From Tetrastigma voinierianum (taxonomy: Eukaryota > Streptophyta > Magnoliopsida > Vitales > Vitaceae): a stretch of DNA of 64,000 nt. Made by a program: the position numbers and the translations under genes. A model generated the notes under the pieces. It was not told the DNA's origin. It made no database searches and worked only from the letters and a program-made list of their open reading frames with translations. Shown here in pieces: positions 34,558 to 45,799 of the stretch; the first letter of the stretch is position 1; every line of letters starts with the position of its first letter. The DNA lies in assembly GCA_016808115.1 (NCBI GenBank), contig JAEQBH010003875.1:248001-312000 (forward strand), read 5' to 3'.

Positions 34558-35815
34558 TTAGCTTCGTTTGGCCCCCAAGAATTGATTTAAATCAACACAC
34601 ATACCCTGCATACCATAGTCTAACACGAAAATAGTGATGCACATACGATAGATAGAGGACTCACTTTTGGTTTTAATCCACTCATTGTCTCGAAGAAGAT
34701 TCATCGATGTTTGAATGCCCTGAATTAGGGTTAATAGGTGGGAGGCATAAGAATCACCTCCTGGCCATTCAAGAAACTATTTCAAGGAGCCCATCACACT
34801 CACACACAAATGATCTCTAGGTATGCCTATAGGTGTCAGCCCGAATTAATAAGGTTCAATAAACCCCGGGAGTCTCTAAACACCCGAGAGATGGGACATC
34901 GTGAATAAAAGAGGATTGCCTTCGAGCCCCAAAATAAAATAATAACAATAAAATAAATAAAATAAAAGAGAGATAGAATAAGGGATCTTCCAATCAAATC
35001 ACGGGCATACCCGAGGAGCAAGCTGTAAATGAAACTAAACAGAAATGTAGTCCAACATGCATAAACGAAAATAAACTACAAAGACAAATAAACACAAAAC
35101 TAATCTAAGAAAACCTCGAAAGCACCACCCAATCCCCCAACAAAATGGGCAAGGTCCCATCAAACAGTACGTAAGAAGGTGGAGGTCCCCCAGTGATCGT
35201 GCAGTCACCAGGCGTGGCGGCGCTTGATGGTAGGCAAGAAGTCGCACGTCGGGCCCTGGCGGATCGCCGCAGTTAATGATGGCCCGGCCGCCAAACCATA
35301 ATGCAAGATATCGGCAATCTTATTAGTCCCCAGAGGAAGATTACCTGCTCCTCGGCCCCATCCTGCACGCATCAAAGCGCCAAGAAGGGCGAGCACCGCC
35401 CTAAATCAAAGGGGTGGACTGAGGAGCCGCCCGAGGGCCAGCCAGGGCGGTGGCGGAGGGGCGGTGAGCAGAGGACCGCCCACGTCATCCTAGGGCCGCC
35501 CAGAGTCCAAAGCGCCTGATAGTCAGTGGTTCGCCCTCATCCGAGGGCCCACACCAATCGGGAGTCCCTCGTGTCGCACACCCTGAACAATCCTCTTAAC
35601 CGATATTGCCTTGACGGGGTGTAACCACGCCTCATTCAGGCACTCGGCTTGTTCGTGATAGGCCATATATGAGAAAAGGGTGCCCTAAGTTCATCTTAGT
35701 GATCCCAAGCACAGGATGGCATCCTCATAACCCGCCAACATCACCACATCAAAGGAATATCCCGAACGATGGCATAATTAAGCAGAGCATCGCCATAGTA
35801 CTACTTCACTCGTCA
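34558..35815 (-). other. 3' tail of element E, mostly unassigned
   Basis: No family motif recognised. The part 35200-35560 is GC-rich with repeated GCCGCCC/GGGCGG wording and may be the C-terminal coding part of the third ORF, whose VREFY block lies just right of here. The part 34560-35150 is AT-rich and looks non-coding. Confidence 0.45.
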
Positions 35816-36330
35816 ATAAATGAGACGACGGACGGCTGATGCCGACTTCGGGGATACAGCCAAATGTTTAGCCTTAAAATGGACTCCGCCGGGCCCTCAT
35901 TGTCGAGTTTTCCCACTCACCTTCGTCTCGCTTCACAAGACCCACGACCCTGGCACCTGGGTCGCTCGTAGTCGATCAAAAGCCCGGGACATGATCAAGA
36001 TTATAAAGTGGTTGATAGACTCCCGCACTGAAGTCTACTAACACACCCGCAGACCCGCACTTCTCGTGACCCGGGAGGCGGTAAGGTTGATAGAATTCTC
36101 GCACTACACCATCGCAGCCGGACGCAGGTCAAAGGCTCCCCATCCCTCGTCGTAATAGTCTTGCAAGAAGTCGTCAGGTGATGAAAACCCTTTCCTTAAT
36201 AAAAGATCGATTCGCAGATGGTGTTTGAACTGACCAAGAGACCTTCAACGACCGCGTGACATTGAAATTCGGTCGGGTCCTCACCGGCCCGACCGCCTGT
36301 GGTGCAACTCGCCCACCCGACATAGGTGGA
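35816..36330 (-). pseudogene. Third ORF of element E, VREFY-type transposon protein
   Basis: On the minus strand this reads RSFIKERVFIT, LLARLL, GMGSL or (shifted) EGWGAFDLRPAAM, then VVREFYQPYRLPGHEK and, after shifts, VDFSAGV and YNLDHVPGF. The pattern (F..ER.F, GW..F, VREFY, V.VRG..VDFS, I..FY.L) is that of the putative plant transposon protein domain found as an extra ORF of Athila/Tat-like elements. The limits cover only the readable core; the full ORF may span about 34900-36650. Role unknown. Confidence 0.65.
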
Positions 36331-36770
36331 AGTACTAGAGCCCTAGGAAGGACAATGAACTCAAATGCACACCAAGGTGGTACACCCAGCTCGGATAGTG
36401 GCGCTGGTCGTAATCAATGCACTAAGGAACACTAAGGCCAAATGAGCTATAGAGAAGTAGACACCTGGTCTTTGGGGATATATGACAAACCCAACCGCTC
36501 ACCCTCAAACCTAATATGGAGTACTGTGACCTAATAATGACTAAACCCTAACTGAGGAAGAACACCTACAAGGGATTCGCCAGACAAGGACAAAGGACGG
36601 TAGGTGGAAGGAACCGTGGTGATAAGCAGCCGCAGATGGTGCCTGAGGGCAAAACAGGTTCACGGATGGCGGACTCCGAAAAGTCAGGAAGGTGACACGC
36701 AGGCACTAGGTTCAAGTAAGGAGGATACAGGTGCAGCAAAAATAAAAAGCCTGGCCTTAAACAAGTCACA
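36331..36770 (-). other. Unassigned stretch of element E upstream of ORF3 core
   Basis: Moderately GC-rich. A minus-strand open stretch (36566-36769) is rich in Pro, Leu and Cys, without a known motif. It could be the N-terminal part of the third ORF or leader sequence. Confidence 0.4.
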
Positions 36771-36774
36771 ACGT

Positions 36775-37060
36775 CGCTACGCCGGGTGCAACGTCACACG
36801 CCCAGAGAGGAAGCATCCAACGCCGCTGACAAGCCGAGATCCAACGTCGCGACGTTCCAGAGAGTGGTAAAAACCAACGTCAGGACGTTGAGATCTCACG
36901 TCGCGACGTTCCAGAGAAGGGCAAAACCAACGTCGCGACGCGTTGAGATCTCACGTCGCAACGTTCCAGAGAGGGGTCTAATCCAACGTCGTGACGTTGA
37001 AATCTAACGTCGCGACGCATAGAGAAGGTCAAACTGACGCCGACGAGACGTCATGACGCT
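36775..37060. repeat. CpG-rich palindrome array in element E
   Basis: Repeats of a unit of about 50-60 bases that alternates AACGTCGCGACGTTCCAGAG with ACGTTGAGATCTCACGTCGC. AACGTCGCGACGTT at 36843-36856 is a perfect 14-base palindrome, and variants with CGTGACG, AGGACG and CATGACG follow to about 37060. It lies between the integrase end and the third ORF. The same words occur in both LTRs of element E. Confidence 0.85.
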
Positions 37061-37289
37061 ATGTGAAGGGCCCAAATGCACATTATGCAACCATGGTCTA
37101 AGATACAGAAAACTCCCCCGGTAATTGTGACTCTCTGGACTTTGTAGTGCTCTGTATGAACGGATCCTCCCCAGTACTTTCGATCGCGGGTCCTGAAAGT
37201 ATATATCCAAAAAGGGATTCCGATTACGGACAGAACAGTAAACCAACATAACTTAAAGCAGATAATAAAAAATTGAACCATAGAAAGGA

Positions 37290-38750
37290 AAATCGCAAGA
37301 AAACTCGCCGCTTCCTCAAGAAGCGATGTTTAATGTCGTTAGCTCGACGACCTCGATCTAATGCTCGAACCCGAGCCTTATGACCGCTTATCAAATTTCT
37401 TCTGATGGCCAATGGAATATCCGCTTTATCCGCGATGAAATTCGCCCTCAAAATACGCTTCAACCGGGCTGTGTGTTAATCAGTGGAATGTTCCTTTTCT
37501 CGTGATGTGTAACCTCTACCCTCCATGTGGAAAGACCTTGGTCACTCGTGGAAGGAACCCGACCATCTAGATTCTTCAATTTTCCAGAAAGTTTTAGACT
37601 CGGAATTAAAACAAGAGGACCAAAGTAGCTGCCCGCCTAGAATTCCTTCCCGGTAATGTGTTTATCGTATGACCTTTGTCTTTCCTCAGAATGCAAGCAT
37701 TTTCATAAGCTGGCTTCTGAATTCGTTTGCTAGTTCACTGAGCTATAGCAAATGGCTTCACCGGCTTAGTGTGTATCACCCATGTTCAACTGAAGGTCAA
37801 GAGGCTCGATGCTCCAATTCCACTGGCAGGTGACATGCTTTGCCATAAAAATTTTTGAAAGGTGACATACCCAAGGGTGTTTTAAATGATGTTCGGTACG
37901 CCCAGAGTGCATCTTCAATCTTTTAGACCAAATTCTCCGAATCGAACTGCTTTCTCCAAAGAATGGACTTAATTTCGATTTGGATACCTCCACGCCCATT
38001 CGACCGTGGTGATATGTGCAAGGGAGGCAATGGCGCGACCCATACTGCAAAACCTTGTCAATCATCTTACCGGGCAGAATGAGTACCGTTATCCGTGACC
38101 GCAAACAGGCGTCTTAATCGCGGAGAATATGTGGTCATGAGAAATTTCTAGCCACTAAGCCACTACCTTGGCATCATTAGTGTGGGTCGAATTGCTTCAA
38201 CCCCTTGAGACATAATCTCTTGCCCGACAAGATGTCTGTGATTGTTATAAGATGGAAATGGTCCCATGAAATCCATCCCCATAAATCAAACAATTCGAAT
38301 TCTAGAATAGGATGCATGGGCGGTTCATCCTTTCTAGAAATGCCTCCCATTCGTTGACATTTGTCACATGTGGATACAAAATGATGAGCATCCTTAAATA
38401 AGGTAGGCCAGTAGAAGCCGGATTGAAGCACCTTGGCTGCTGTTCGCTGGCTACCGAAGTGTCCACCACATGGTAACGTGTGGCAGTGGTGCAAGATACT
38501 GTGCATTTCATCTTCGGGCACACATCTTTGGATCACAGTCGTATGATAATGTCTGTAAAGGTGGCTCCTCCCGATAGTAGTGTTTTGAGTGTGAAAAACT
38601 CTTTTATGTTGATAGTTAAATTCCGGAGGGACTACCTTGGCTACCAAATAATTCACATAATCTGCAAACCATGGAACTGCCCTCTTGTCTTCAATAGCTA
38701 AGAGTCGCTCGTTTGGAAAATCGTCATTCACTTGAACTTCATTCTGCCAC
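37290..38750 (-). pseudogene. Integrase of element E (broken)
   Basis: The open stretch 38731-38177 reads WFADYVNYLVAKVVPPEFNY, then CVPEDEMHSILHHCHTLPCG, GGHFGSQRTAAKVLQSGFYW and HFVSTCDKCQRMGGISRKDE: the full HHCC zinc-binding module (H-H before, CDKC after). The core follows in other frames (DFMGPF region as FELFDLWGWI; ITDILS) and a GQVEVS-like block with LEKTVRFG remnants at 37880-37990. The C-terminal module near 37440-37560 reads VEVTHHEKR and YFEGEFHR-like. It is the best preserved Athila-type integrase N-terminus here. Confidence 0.87.
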
Positions 38751-39250
38751 TAGGTTCTCAGTGCCTTTCTTGTCTTTAATCTCAACGTCGAATTCTTGCA
38801 GTAAAGAACCCACCAAATTAGTCGGGGTTTGGCGTCTTTTTTAGTCATCAAGTATTTTATGGCAGAATGATCAGTGTGAACTACGACCTTGTTACCAATC
38901 AAATAAGGCTGAATTTGTCAAAAAGCAAGAAACCCGATAGCCAATAGTTCTTTTTCTGTAGTGGCGTAATTCAACTGAGCATCATTCAAGGTTCTGCTCG
39001 CATAGTAGATTACCTGGAAAATTTTCTCTCGTTTCTGCCCTAACACTGCTCCAATCGCAAAATCACTTGCGTCACACATAAGCTCAAACGGGAAGGACCA
39101 ATCTGGAGCTACTACAATAGGGGTTGATACCAATTTATCTTTTAATACTGAAAATGCGTGCAAACAGTCGCTAATGGGGTCCTTGGACCCGGGAGGTTAG
39201 ACAACGGTTTTGCAATCTGAGAGAAGTCTTTGATGAATCGCCTATAAAAT
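38751..39250 (-). pseudogene. RNase H of element E
   Basis: 39163-38918 reads AFSVLKDKLVSTPIVVAPDW, FPFELMCDASDFAIGAVLGQ (catalytic Asp in CDASD), REKIFQVIYYASRTLNDAQL and NYATTEKELLAIGFLAF (catalytic Glu in TTEKELLA). The rest (about 38750-38915) reads LIGNKVVVHTDHSAIKYL-like with frameshifts. Standard Athila/Tat RNase H. Confidence 0.88.
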
Positions 39251-40235
39251 CCAGCGTGGCCTAAAAAACTTCTTATCCCTTTTACGCAGTGAGGTGGGTG
39301 GTACTTAAAATTGCTTGATCTTTGCCTTGTCCACTCTATTTCCTCTTCTTTGAAATCGATGTCGAGTACAATACCCTCTTGTTACCATAAAATGGCACTT
39401 TGCCCAATTAGTACTAGAGTTGAGTGCTCCTCGCATCTTATCAATGCGATCTCAAATTTTCCCGAGACGAGTTGTCGAATGAATTACCCGATACGAAAAA
39501 TCATCCATGAAGACCTCGATTGTCTTCTCAACCATATCGGAGAATATGGCCATCATACATCGTTGGAAGGTGCCCGGCGCATTGCACAGCCCAAAGGGCA
39601 TCCGCCTGAATGCGAATGTCCCATAGGGACATGTGAATGTCGTCTTCTCCTGATCTTCAGGGGCTATAGCAATTTGATTGTAGCCGGAGTATCCATCCAA
39701 AAGCATGTATGTATGTGGCTAATCGATCCAACATGATCGAGAAAGCGATGTGGAAATACGATCTTTTCGAGTGGCTTTGTTCAGTTTCCGATAATCAATA
39801 CAAATCCTCCACCCGGTGACTGTTCGAGAAGGCAGTAATATATTGTTTTCGGTTCTTATGACAGTTGTTCCTCCCTTCTTAGGTACTACTTGAACTGGAC
39901 TTACCCATGCACTGTCTGAAATAGGATAAATTACCCCAGTATCCAGCCATTTTAACACCTCCTTTCTGACTACCTCTTTCATAGTTGGATTCAACCTCCT
40001 CTGTGCTTCCACTGAAGGTTTATGCCCATCTTCCAGCAAAATACGATGCATGCACATGGAAGGGCGAATCCCTTTTAAATCGGCTAGAGACCATCCGAGC
40101 GCATTTTTATGGTCTCTAAGGACCCTCAATAACTTCTCCTCCTCTAGTTCAGTCAAGGATGCTGAGATGATCACTGGTAAGGTAGATGCTACCCCAAGAT
40201 ATGCATACTTCAAATAGGTAGAGGTTTTTGTTCCA
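39251..40235 (-). pseudogene. Reverse transcriptase of element E
   Basis: 40213-39719 is open for 164 residues: LKYAYLGVASTLPVIISASL, HKNALGWSLADLKGIRPSMC, RRLNPTMKEVVRKEVLKWLD, YPISDSAWVSPVQVVPKKGG and GWRICIDYRKLNKATRKDRI. 39706-39452 continues with DGYSGYNQIAIAPEDQEKTT, PYGTFAFRRMPFGLCNAPGT, FQRCMMAIFSDMVEKTIEVF and MDDFS, so the catalytic D-D box is intact. One frameshift separates the two at about 39715. The thumb follows to 39251 in broken frames. Confidence 0.93.
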
Positions 40236-40479
40236 TCTTGGTGGTTGTTCCGCAGATGATGTAGCGATTTAGCACTTTCACTAGAGATTCGAAGTATTTC
40301 CCTTCTAATGAGCGAAGAAAGAATCCATCCATTTCATATTCCTCGCCTCTTCGCTCATATTCTACGAATCATTTTGTACTAGGCTAGCCTCCCAGAAAGG
40401 ATGCGTGAGACCACTTTATGGTAGACCTTTATAGCCTGCACTATCTGCGCCGGAAGCATGTATCACTTTACTAGCAGGA

Positions 40480-40960
40480 TGTCTCACAGCTTCGAACCAC
40501 GTTGAACTTGACTTCATCCTCCTGCACTCTCAATTTCAATTCTCCCCCTCGGGCATCAATCATTGCTCTACCGGTTGCAAGACGGTCACCAGATTATAGG
40601 TATTTCCTTTATCCTCTCTTCCATATCTGTCTGATAATCTGGGGAAGATAAACTTGTCAACCTTTACTAAGACATCTTCTATTACCCCTCTCGGATGCTT
40701 TCAGGATCTGGCAAAGGCGAAGTGTGGCTTGTCAGACTGAGCTTCACCTAATCCCAAACGTTTAAAAATGGACAAGGGCATGAGATTAATGCTAGCACCC
40801 AAATCACACAGTGCTCTCTCGAAGATAGCATTTCTGTGGTGCACGGGATAGTGGCTTGCACGGGTCTTTTAGCTTTGCGGCTTTCCTCTGAAATCATGGC
40901 ACCTTCACATTCTCGGTTAAGTTAGCTGTTTGAAATCAGCCCGATCTTCTCTTACGAGGC
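40480..40960 (-). pseudogene. Retropepsin of element E (broken)
   Basis: The minus strand reads a CDLGASINLMPLSIF-like block (about 40770-40810, catalytic region), then LGEAQSDKPHF and RGVIEDVLVKVDKFIFP (about 40640-40700), and further decayed GRPF-type sequence. It lies between gag and RT, as in elements F, A and B. The linker 40236-40480 has lost the family motifs. Confidence 0.75.
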
Positions 40961-40979
40961 AGTGTATGTTACCGTAAAT

Positions 40980-42860
40980 TTTACATAAGCGGGCATACAT
41001 TCCGGAGCATCGGCCGCGGGATCTATTGATCGTGTAGCTCGCAGAATACTTCATGAGACGGTGGCTGTATCCACCTTGTGCTGACGTTGTGGATATGGGT
41101 GGTGGGTTGTCCCTTGCCCGGTAGTGTTTCCTTGTTGTTTCTCTCGAGGAGCTGTTCTATCTGCATCATCATTAAGTAGAAATTTGGATGACCTTCTCAT
41201 TCTCTACCTCCTCTATAACTGGGGATTGCTCTTGTGCCTCCAATTCCTTACTACTTCTCAGCGTGACTGCTTTAACATGTTCATTCCCATCTCTTCGCGG
41301 GTTCACTTCTGAGTTGCTTGGTAAGGAACCCGGTTGCCTCTCTGTCAATAGATTGGCCATTTGACCCATCTGTACCTCCAAGTTTCTCAACTGTGCTGCT
41401 TGATTGTTCAATTGGGTGGCTTGTTGATGCATATTCGCCTTTGTCTCATTCATAAAGGCGGTGTGTGAGGTGAGCATCTATGCAAGGGCTTGTTCTAAGT
41501 CCACCTTTTTCTCAGGAGGTGGTTCGCTCACTCGGGGTGATGGCATGTTGTTCTAGTGTTCCTCGTCCCTTACCACCCTTGTTACGATGTTTGTTCGATT
41601 GATTGTTCACGCCACCCTTAGCCTTGATTTTGGATTACGATGGTTATTTCCCCCATCTTGTCCTTGTTTATTTGTGGCGTTTACGGTGACCTCGCCACAT
41701 GCGAAGCTTTGTTCTACATTTTGGTTTCTTTGTGGCGTTACGTGCTATTGTGCTATCCTCCTGGAATTCACAACTCCCATGGGTTAGTACGTATGGCATT
41801 AGTGGTACCTTCTTGTCAGTTAAGCGTTTAGTGGTGTGCAACATGATTAACGGTGTTGAGAACCTCATTATCCGATGCCACCCCGCGACCTTTACTTGTG
41901 TAGTCTTCTCCACTGAGCCAGCGATTTGTATTAGTGTGACATCTTTCCAAGATTTCATAAGCGGTCGTGGTTTTCTTCAGCAGTGCCTCCAGTAGAGGCA
42001 TCGTCCTTATTCTAGTTGGTTACCAGGACCATTATAGAAAGTATGGACCTGCATCCATCTGGCCAATCTGTGATGTGGGCATTTCCTCGATGGATTCGTG
42101 AAATCTATGCCCCATGCCTGCGCGGGTTCTCTCCTCTAGTTGTCAAAGTATTGATCTCTTGCAAGTTGTGCAATTTTAGAGAATGAAAAACTTGGTCGAG
42201 GAATTTACGCTAAATCGTTCCATGAAGTAGGTCCGTTGGGTGACTTCTTGTTAACCCGATGCTTGGCTCTATGTAAGTGAGAGTCGGAACAATCTCAACA
42301 CGACGCCTCTTTGGCCAACCCCCCATTGTACTTGATCGTGTCGCAGACTTCAAGGAAGTTGGTCGGATGCATATTTGGATTCTCATGGGGTAGTCCATGA
42401 AATAAGATGTTAAAGCATACGCCAATGTTACTAACTTTAGCTCGAAGTTGTTCCTGAATGGGTGGTCTTGGATATTTTGTACACTTTGTTGTAGAGAGCG
42501 ATGAGCAAATCTTCTAGCAACATAAATGCATCCTCACAGATTTGTATAAACGACCCCGGGTGCTTGATTCCTTAGATTATTCCCATTTCGACCCTATGTG
42601 GCTCGTTTGCTTTCGTCTTGCGATCCTGCTCTTCGTTGTTCTCCATGATTTCTAGATTTCTAGTCTGTTGCGTTCTCTGTTCTCGGCGTGATACGTGTAA
42701 GTTCTTTACGGCTCCGGATCAAGCAGATGACTGGTCAACGATCCCGTCTCGTCGCATCGCTCACGAAACCTCATTGCAATCACACACAGTAAAGGCCAAC
42801 TACCCAGCACTTGTAAAAACAAATAAAAACAAAAATTCCAGGGTAATATCTAATTGAGTT
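40980..42860 (-). pseudogene. Gag of element E (broken)
   Basis: The C-terminal part 41477-41172 is open: FMNETKANMHQQATQLNNQA, QLRNLEVQMGQMANLLTERQ, PGSLPSNSEVNPRR and VKAVTLRSSKELE (the VTLRSGKEL motif of Athila-type Gag). Upstream parts (41500-42860) carry frameshifts: a AQYEEAFQAWE-like region is not readable, but PMRIQICIRPTSLKSATRSS near 42380 and the FMDYP block suggest the N-terminal half (NPHEDPNxHLxxFLEIC expected). Confidence 0.75.
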
Positions 42861-42885
42861 ATTCTCTATATCACTCTAACCTATC

Positions 42886-42903
42886 CACTCGCAAGGCGCC
42901 CAA
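42886..42903 (-). other. Primer binding site of element E (decayed)
   Basis: The minus strand reads TTGGGCGCCTTGCGAGTGG, which keeps GGCGCC, TTGC and GAGTGG of the tRNA-Asp-type site. It is 5 bases inside the 5' LTR (border at 42909). Confidence 0.65.
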
Positions 42904-42908
42904 AATCA

Positions 42909-44078
42909 TGACAAGCCGAAAAACGTGATGTATATATGTACGCCATAGCCAAGTGCACGCACGCCCCGTAATATAGTGTACCTATGGCACGATATCGATC
43001 CACTGTGGGATAAGTGTTTATTTAGTACGCAGATTGGCTTCGAGTATTATCTGATATAAGTGTTGTGTGAAAAGAACTAGTGTCCGAATCCAAACTAAAC
43101 TAACCGATCTTAATGAATTAACAGATAATCGAGACTAGGCTATGTTCTCGCCACTCGATGGATTTATTTCTTAAAGATGATATTCAGCCTTATTTTATGA
43201 TTTATTGATGGCTAGGTGATCTTGCTCACGAAATACCCCTCTCGAGGTGTATCCGCCTTATCTCGGCCAAGAGCGTTGAGTGTATTCCCAAATGCTTAAA
43301 TGTTCTAACCTTAATTGCCACCCTCAGGATCGTAATATCTCTATTTACCGAATCAACCGAAGGCTACTCTACTCAGATCCCTGGGTATCCTCATCTCTCG
43401 ACCCAGATTCTCCAAGATAGTCATGCTAATGTCGCCGACATCACCATGTTAATGATTCACAGATATAAAACAGATGTTAACAAATTATAAACAACTGAAT
43501 ATAAAATACTAATCTTTAATCCATGCAATCGTGACAGGGTTCAACAACACCCTAAGTATAAATCTAGAACATACTCGAACTGGAAATCACTGCGATTTAA
43601 TTTATAAAACATCGCATTTCTATCCAAAAGAAGAAAATACAAAAATGATCCTCTTCTCCAAGGTCAAGTCGCCGCTTATGAATTTCAGGCCCTAGTTCCT
43701 ATGCTCCTCGATTCCATCCCTCGACTCGGGCCCCTTTGCTTTTAATGATCGAGAAGCAGATTCTAAAATGGTGTCACACGCTGCAAACGTCGCCGACGCT
43801 GAGACGCCACGACGCTGGAGACGTCGCCAGACGCTGTCGCTATTAATTTCTATATATTCAATTCAACGTCGCCACTGGGACGCCGCGGGGGACGACGCCC
43901 ACCCATCTTTACGTGACCGCACTCTCTCGCCCGCACTTCTTCCAAAAGCTACCCTTTTCGCCAGATTCACAATTCAATTGCACAACCGACATCGGGCTAC
44001 AAAATTACCAATTTAAATAAAATAACGCTTAAAAACATAAGACGACGCGGGTATGACCCGAGCATTTCAGCCACTCCA
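42909..44078 (-). repeat. 5' LTR of element E
   Basis: 1.17 kb, partner of 33333-34544. The plus strand starts TGACAAGCCGAAAAACGTG and ends CAGCCACTCCA. A palindrome cluster with GACGCTGAGACGCCACGACG lies at about 43785-43900. Next to it the T2 RNase H reading resumes. Confidence 0.9.
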
Positions 44079-44570
44079 CTGCGAGGGCAAATACTTAAGA
44101 CTATTATGATCAGTGTAGATGAAACACTTTTCTCCATACAAATGATGTCTCCAAATTTTCAACGCAAATATAATTGCGGATAATTCCAAATCATGCGTGG
44201 GGTAGTTCTTTTCATGCGGCTTCAACTATCTTAAAGCATAGGCTACCACTTTACCCTCTTGATTTAGGACACATCCAAGTCCATTAAGTGACGCATCACT
44301 AAAGATCACATATTCTTTACCGCATGTCGGCTGAGTAAGAACCGAAGCCTCGATTAAGAATGCCTTCAACTTATCAAAACTTCTTTGACATTTTTCACTC
44401 CATTCATACTTCACATTTTTCTGGAGCAATCTCGTCATCGGGGCTGCAGTCATAGAAAACCCCTTAATGAATCTTCTGTAGTAACCTGCCACTCCCAGGA
44501 AACTATGCACTTCTATAACATTTCTTGGTGGCTTCCATTCAACAACCACTTCTATTTTATTTGGATCCAC
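44079..44570 (-). pseudogene. RNase H of T2, first part
   Basis: 44570-44226 is open: MDPNKIEVVVEWKPPRNVIE, SFLGVAGYYRRFIKGFSMTA, LLQKNVKYEWSEKCQRSFDK, PTCGKEYVIFSDASLNGLGC (catalytic Asp) and VLNQEGKVVAYALR. It continues with HEKNYPTHDLELSAII-like and YGEKCFIYTDHNSLKYLPSQ to 44085, where element E is inserted. Confidence 0.92.
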
Positions 44571-45160
44571 TCGGATTCCTTCTTTCTATACAATGTGCTA
44601 AAGAAAGGACACTGCATTCAACCAAAACTCACACTTGCTTAGTTTCGCATACAATTGCTCTTTTCTCAAAGTCTCTAACACTACTGAAGGTGTGTATCAT
44701 GATTTTTTCGATCTTTTGAAAACACAAGAATGTCGTCTATGAACACTACGACAAACTGATCCACATGCATTCGAAAAATACGATTCATTAGGTCCATGAA
44801 AGCTGCTGGAGCATTTTTCAAACCAAACTAAGATACAAGAACCATAATGTCCATATCACGTTCTAAACATCGTCTTATGCGCATCTGCATCTTTAATCCT
44901 CAACTGATGATACCTAGATCGCAAGTCAATCTTCAAAAAGATACTTGCACCTTTCAATTGGTCAAACAAATCATCAATTCTGGGTAACGAATACTTATTC
45001 TTTACGGTCAACTTGTTCAATTGCCTATAATCGATACATAACCTAAGCGTACCATCTTTCTTTTTAACAAAGAGCAATGGAGCTCCCCATGGTGATACAA
45101 TTTCGTCTATCAAACTTTTTCTAGCGCTTCTGCTAACCTACTTCAAATTCCTTTTAACCC
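44571..45160 (-). pseudogene. Reverse transcriptase of T2
   Basis: 45113-44856 is open: VSPWGAPLLFVKKKDGTLRL, CIDYRQLNKLTVKNKYSLPR, DDLFDQLKGASIFLKIDLRS, and RYHQLRIKDADAHKTMFRT. A frameshift then leads to RYGHYG (44840), a decayed catalytic box with VVFIDDILVFSKD-type sequence (about 44740), and LETLRKEQLYAKLS / CEFWL (about 44690-44640). Only two or three indels break this RT. Confidence 0.92.
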
Positions 45161-45199
45161 AATGGAGCCATTCGGTACTCTGCAATGGATGCTCGCGGT

Positions 45200-45790
45200 T
45201 CACCCGGGTACAATGTTAACAAAGAAACTCAATCTCCTCTCGTGAGGCAATCCCGCAACTCTTCTCAAACACGTCCGGGTCTCCGCACCATTGTTCTAGC
45301 AATGGCCGCAATATCACATTAGAGAGGTGGTTTGACCTCTCGCCAAGGAAAGTTACTTCATCCTCATTCGGTGTTCTTAAGGTCACTCTTTTCATTCTAC
45401 AATCGAGTATTGCTTGGTGACAGGATAACTAGTCTATCCCCAATATCACATCAAATTCTCTGAAGGATAACTCTATCAAGTCTCCCATAAATTCATATTC
45501 TCTTATTCTGATAAGACAATCTCTATATACTTTATTCACAATAACACTATGTTCGAGCGGGTTCATCACCAAGATGTCATACTTGGTTTCACTCTCTGCA
45601 AATTACCTAAGTCGGGTATGTCAAGATATTATGTATGAATGAGTCGATCCGGATCTATCAATGCATGCACAATAGTATAAAAGACAGTAAAATTACCGAC
45701 TATCACATTCGGGCATCGATATCTTTCCATCGTCATTGCATATGTTCTAGCTGGAGCATGACCATCTTGCCTACCCAAAGTTTGTGTCCC
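45200..45790 (-). pseudogene. Retropepsin of T2 (broken)
   Basis: The minus strand reads VIVGNFTVFYTIVHALIDPD (about 45710-45650; ALIDxGSTHSFI expected), NPLEHSVIVNKVYRDCLIRI (about 45560-45500), LIELSFREFDVILGIDxL (about 45480-45430, ILGMDWL signature), and RMKRVTLRTPNEDEVTFLGE (about 45400-45345). Then comes the PR-RT linker with CLRRVAGLPHE. Confidence 0.8.
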
Positions 45791-45799
45791 TTGTCTTGG

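Larger units (their letters stand above)
33333..44078 (-). mobile_element. Athila-like element E with full pol and extra ORF
   Basis: A 10.75-kb minus-strand element: 5' LTR 42909-44078, degraded tRNA-Asp-type primer site, gag, protease, RT, RNase H, integrase, a palindrome array, a third ORF, PPT, and 3' LTR 33333-34544. It interrupts the T2 RNase H between KYLPSQ and RELNLRQRR. The target duplication is CTCAC or CTCGC (one mismatch), at 33327-33331 and about 44081-44085 as read on the plus strand. It is the most complete pol-bearing element in the window, but frames are broken by indels. Confidence 0.9.

Noticed and set aside
36775..37060. CRISPR-like array
   Set aside because: Units are palindromic, variable in length and without unique spacers; they lie in a plant retrotransposon.
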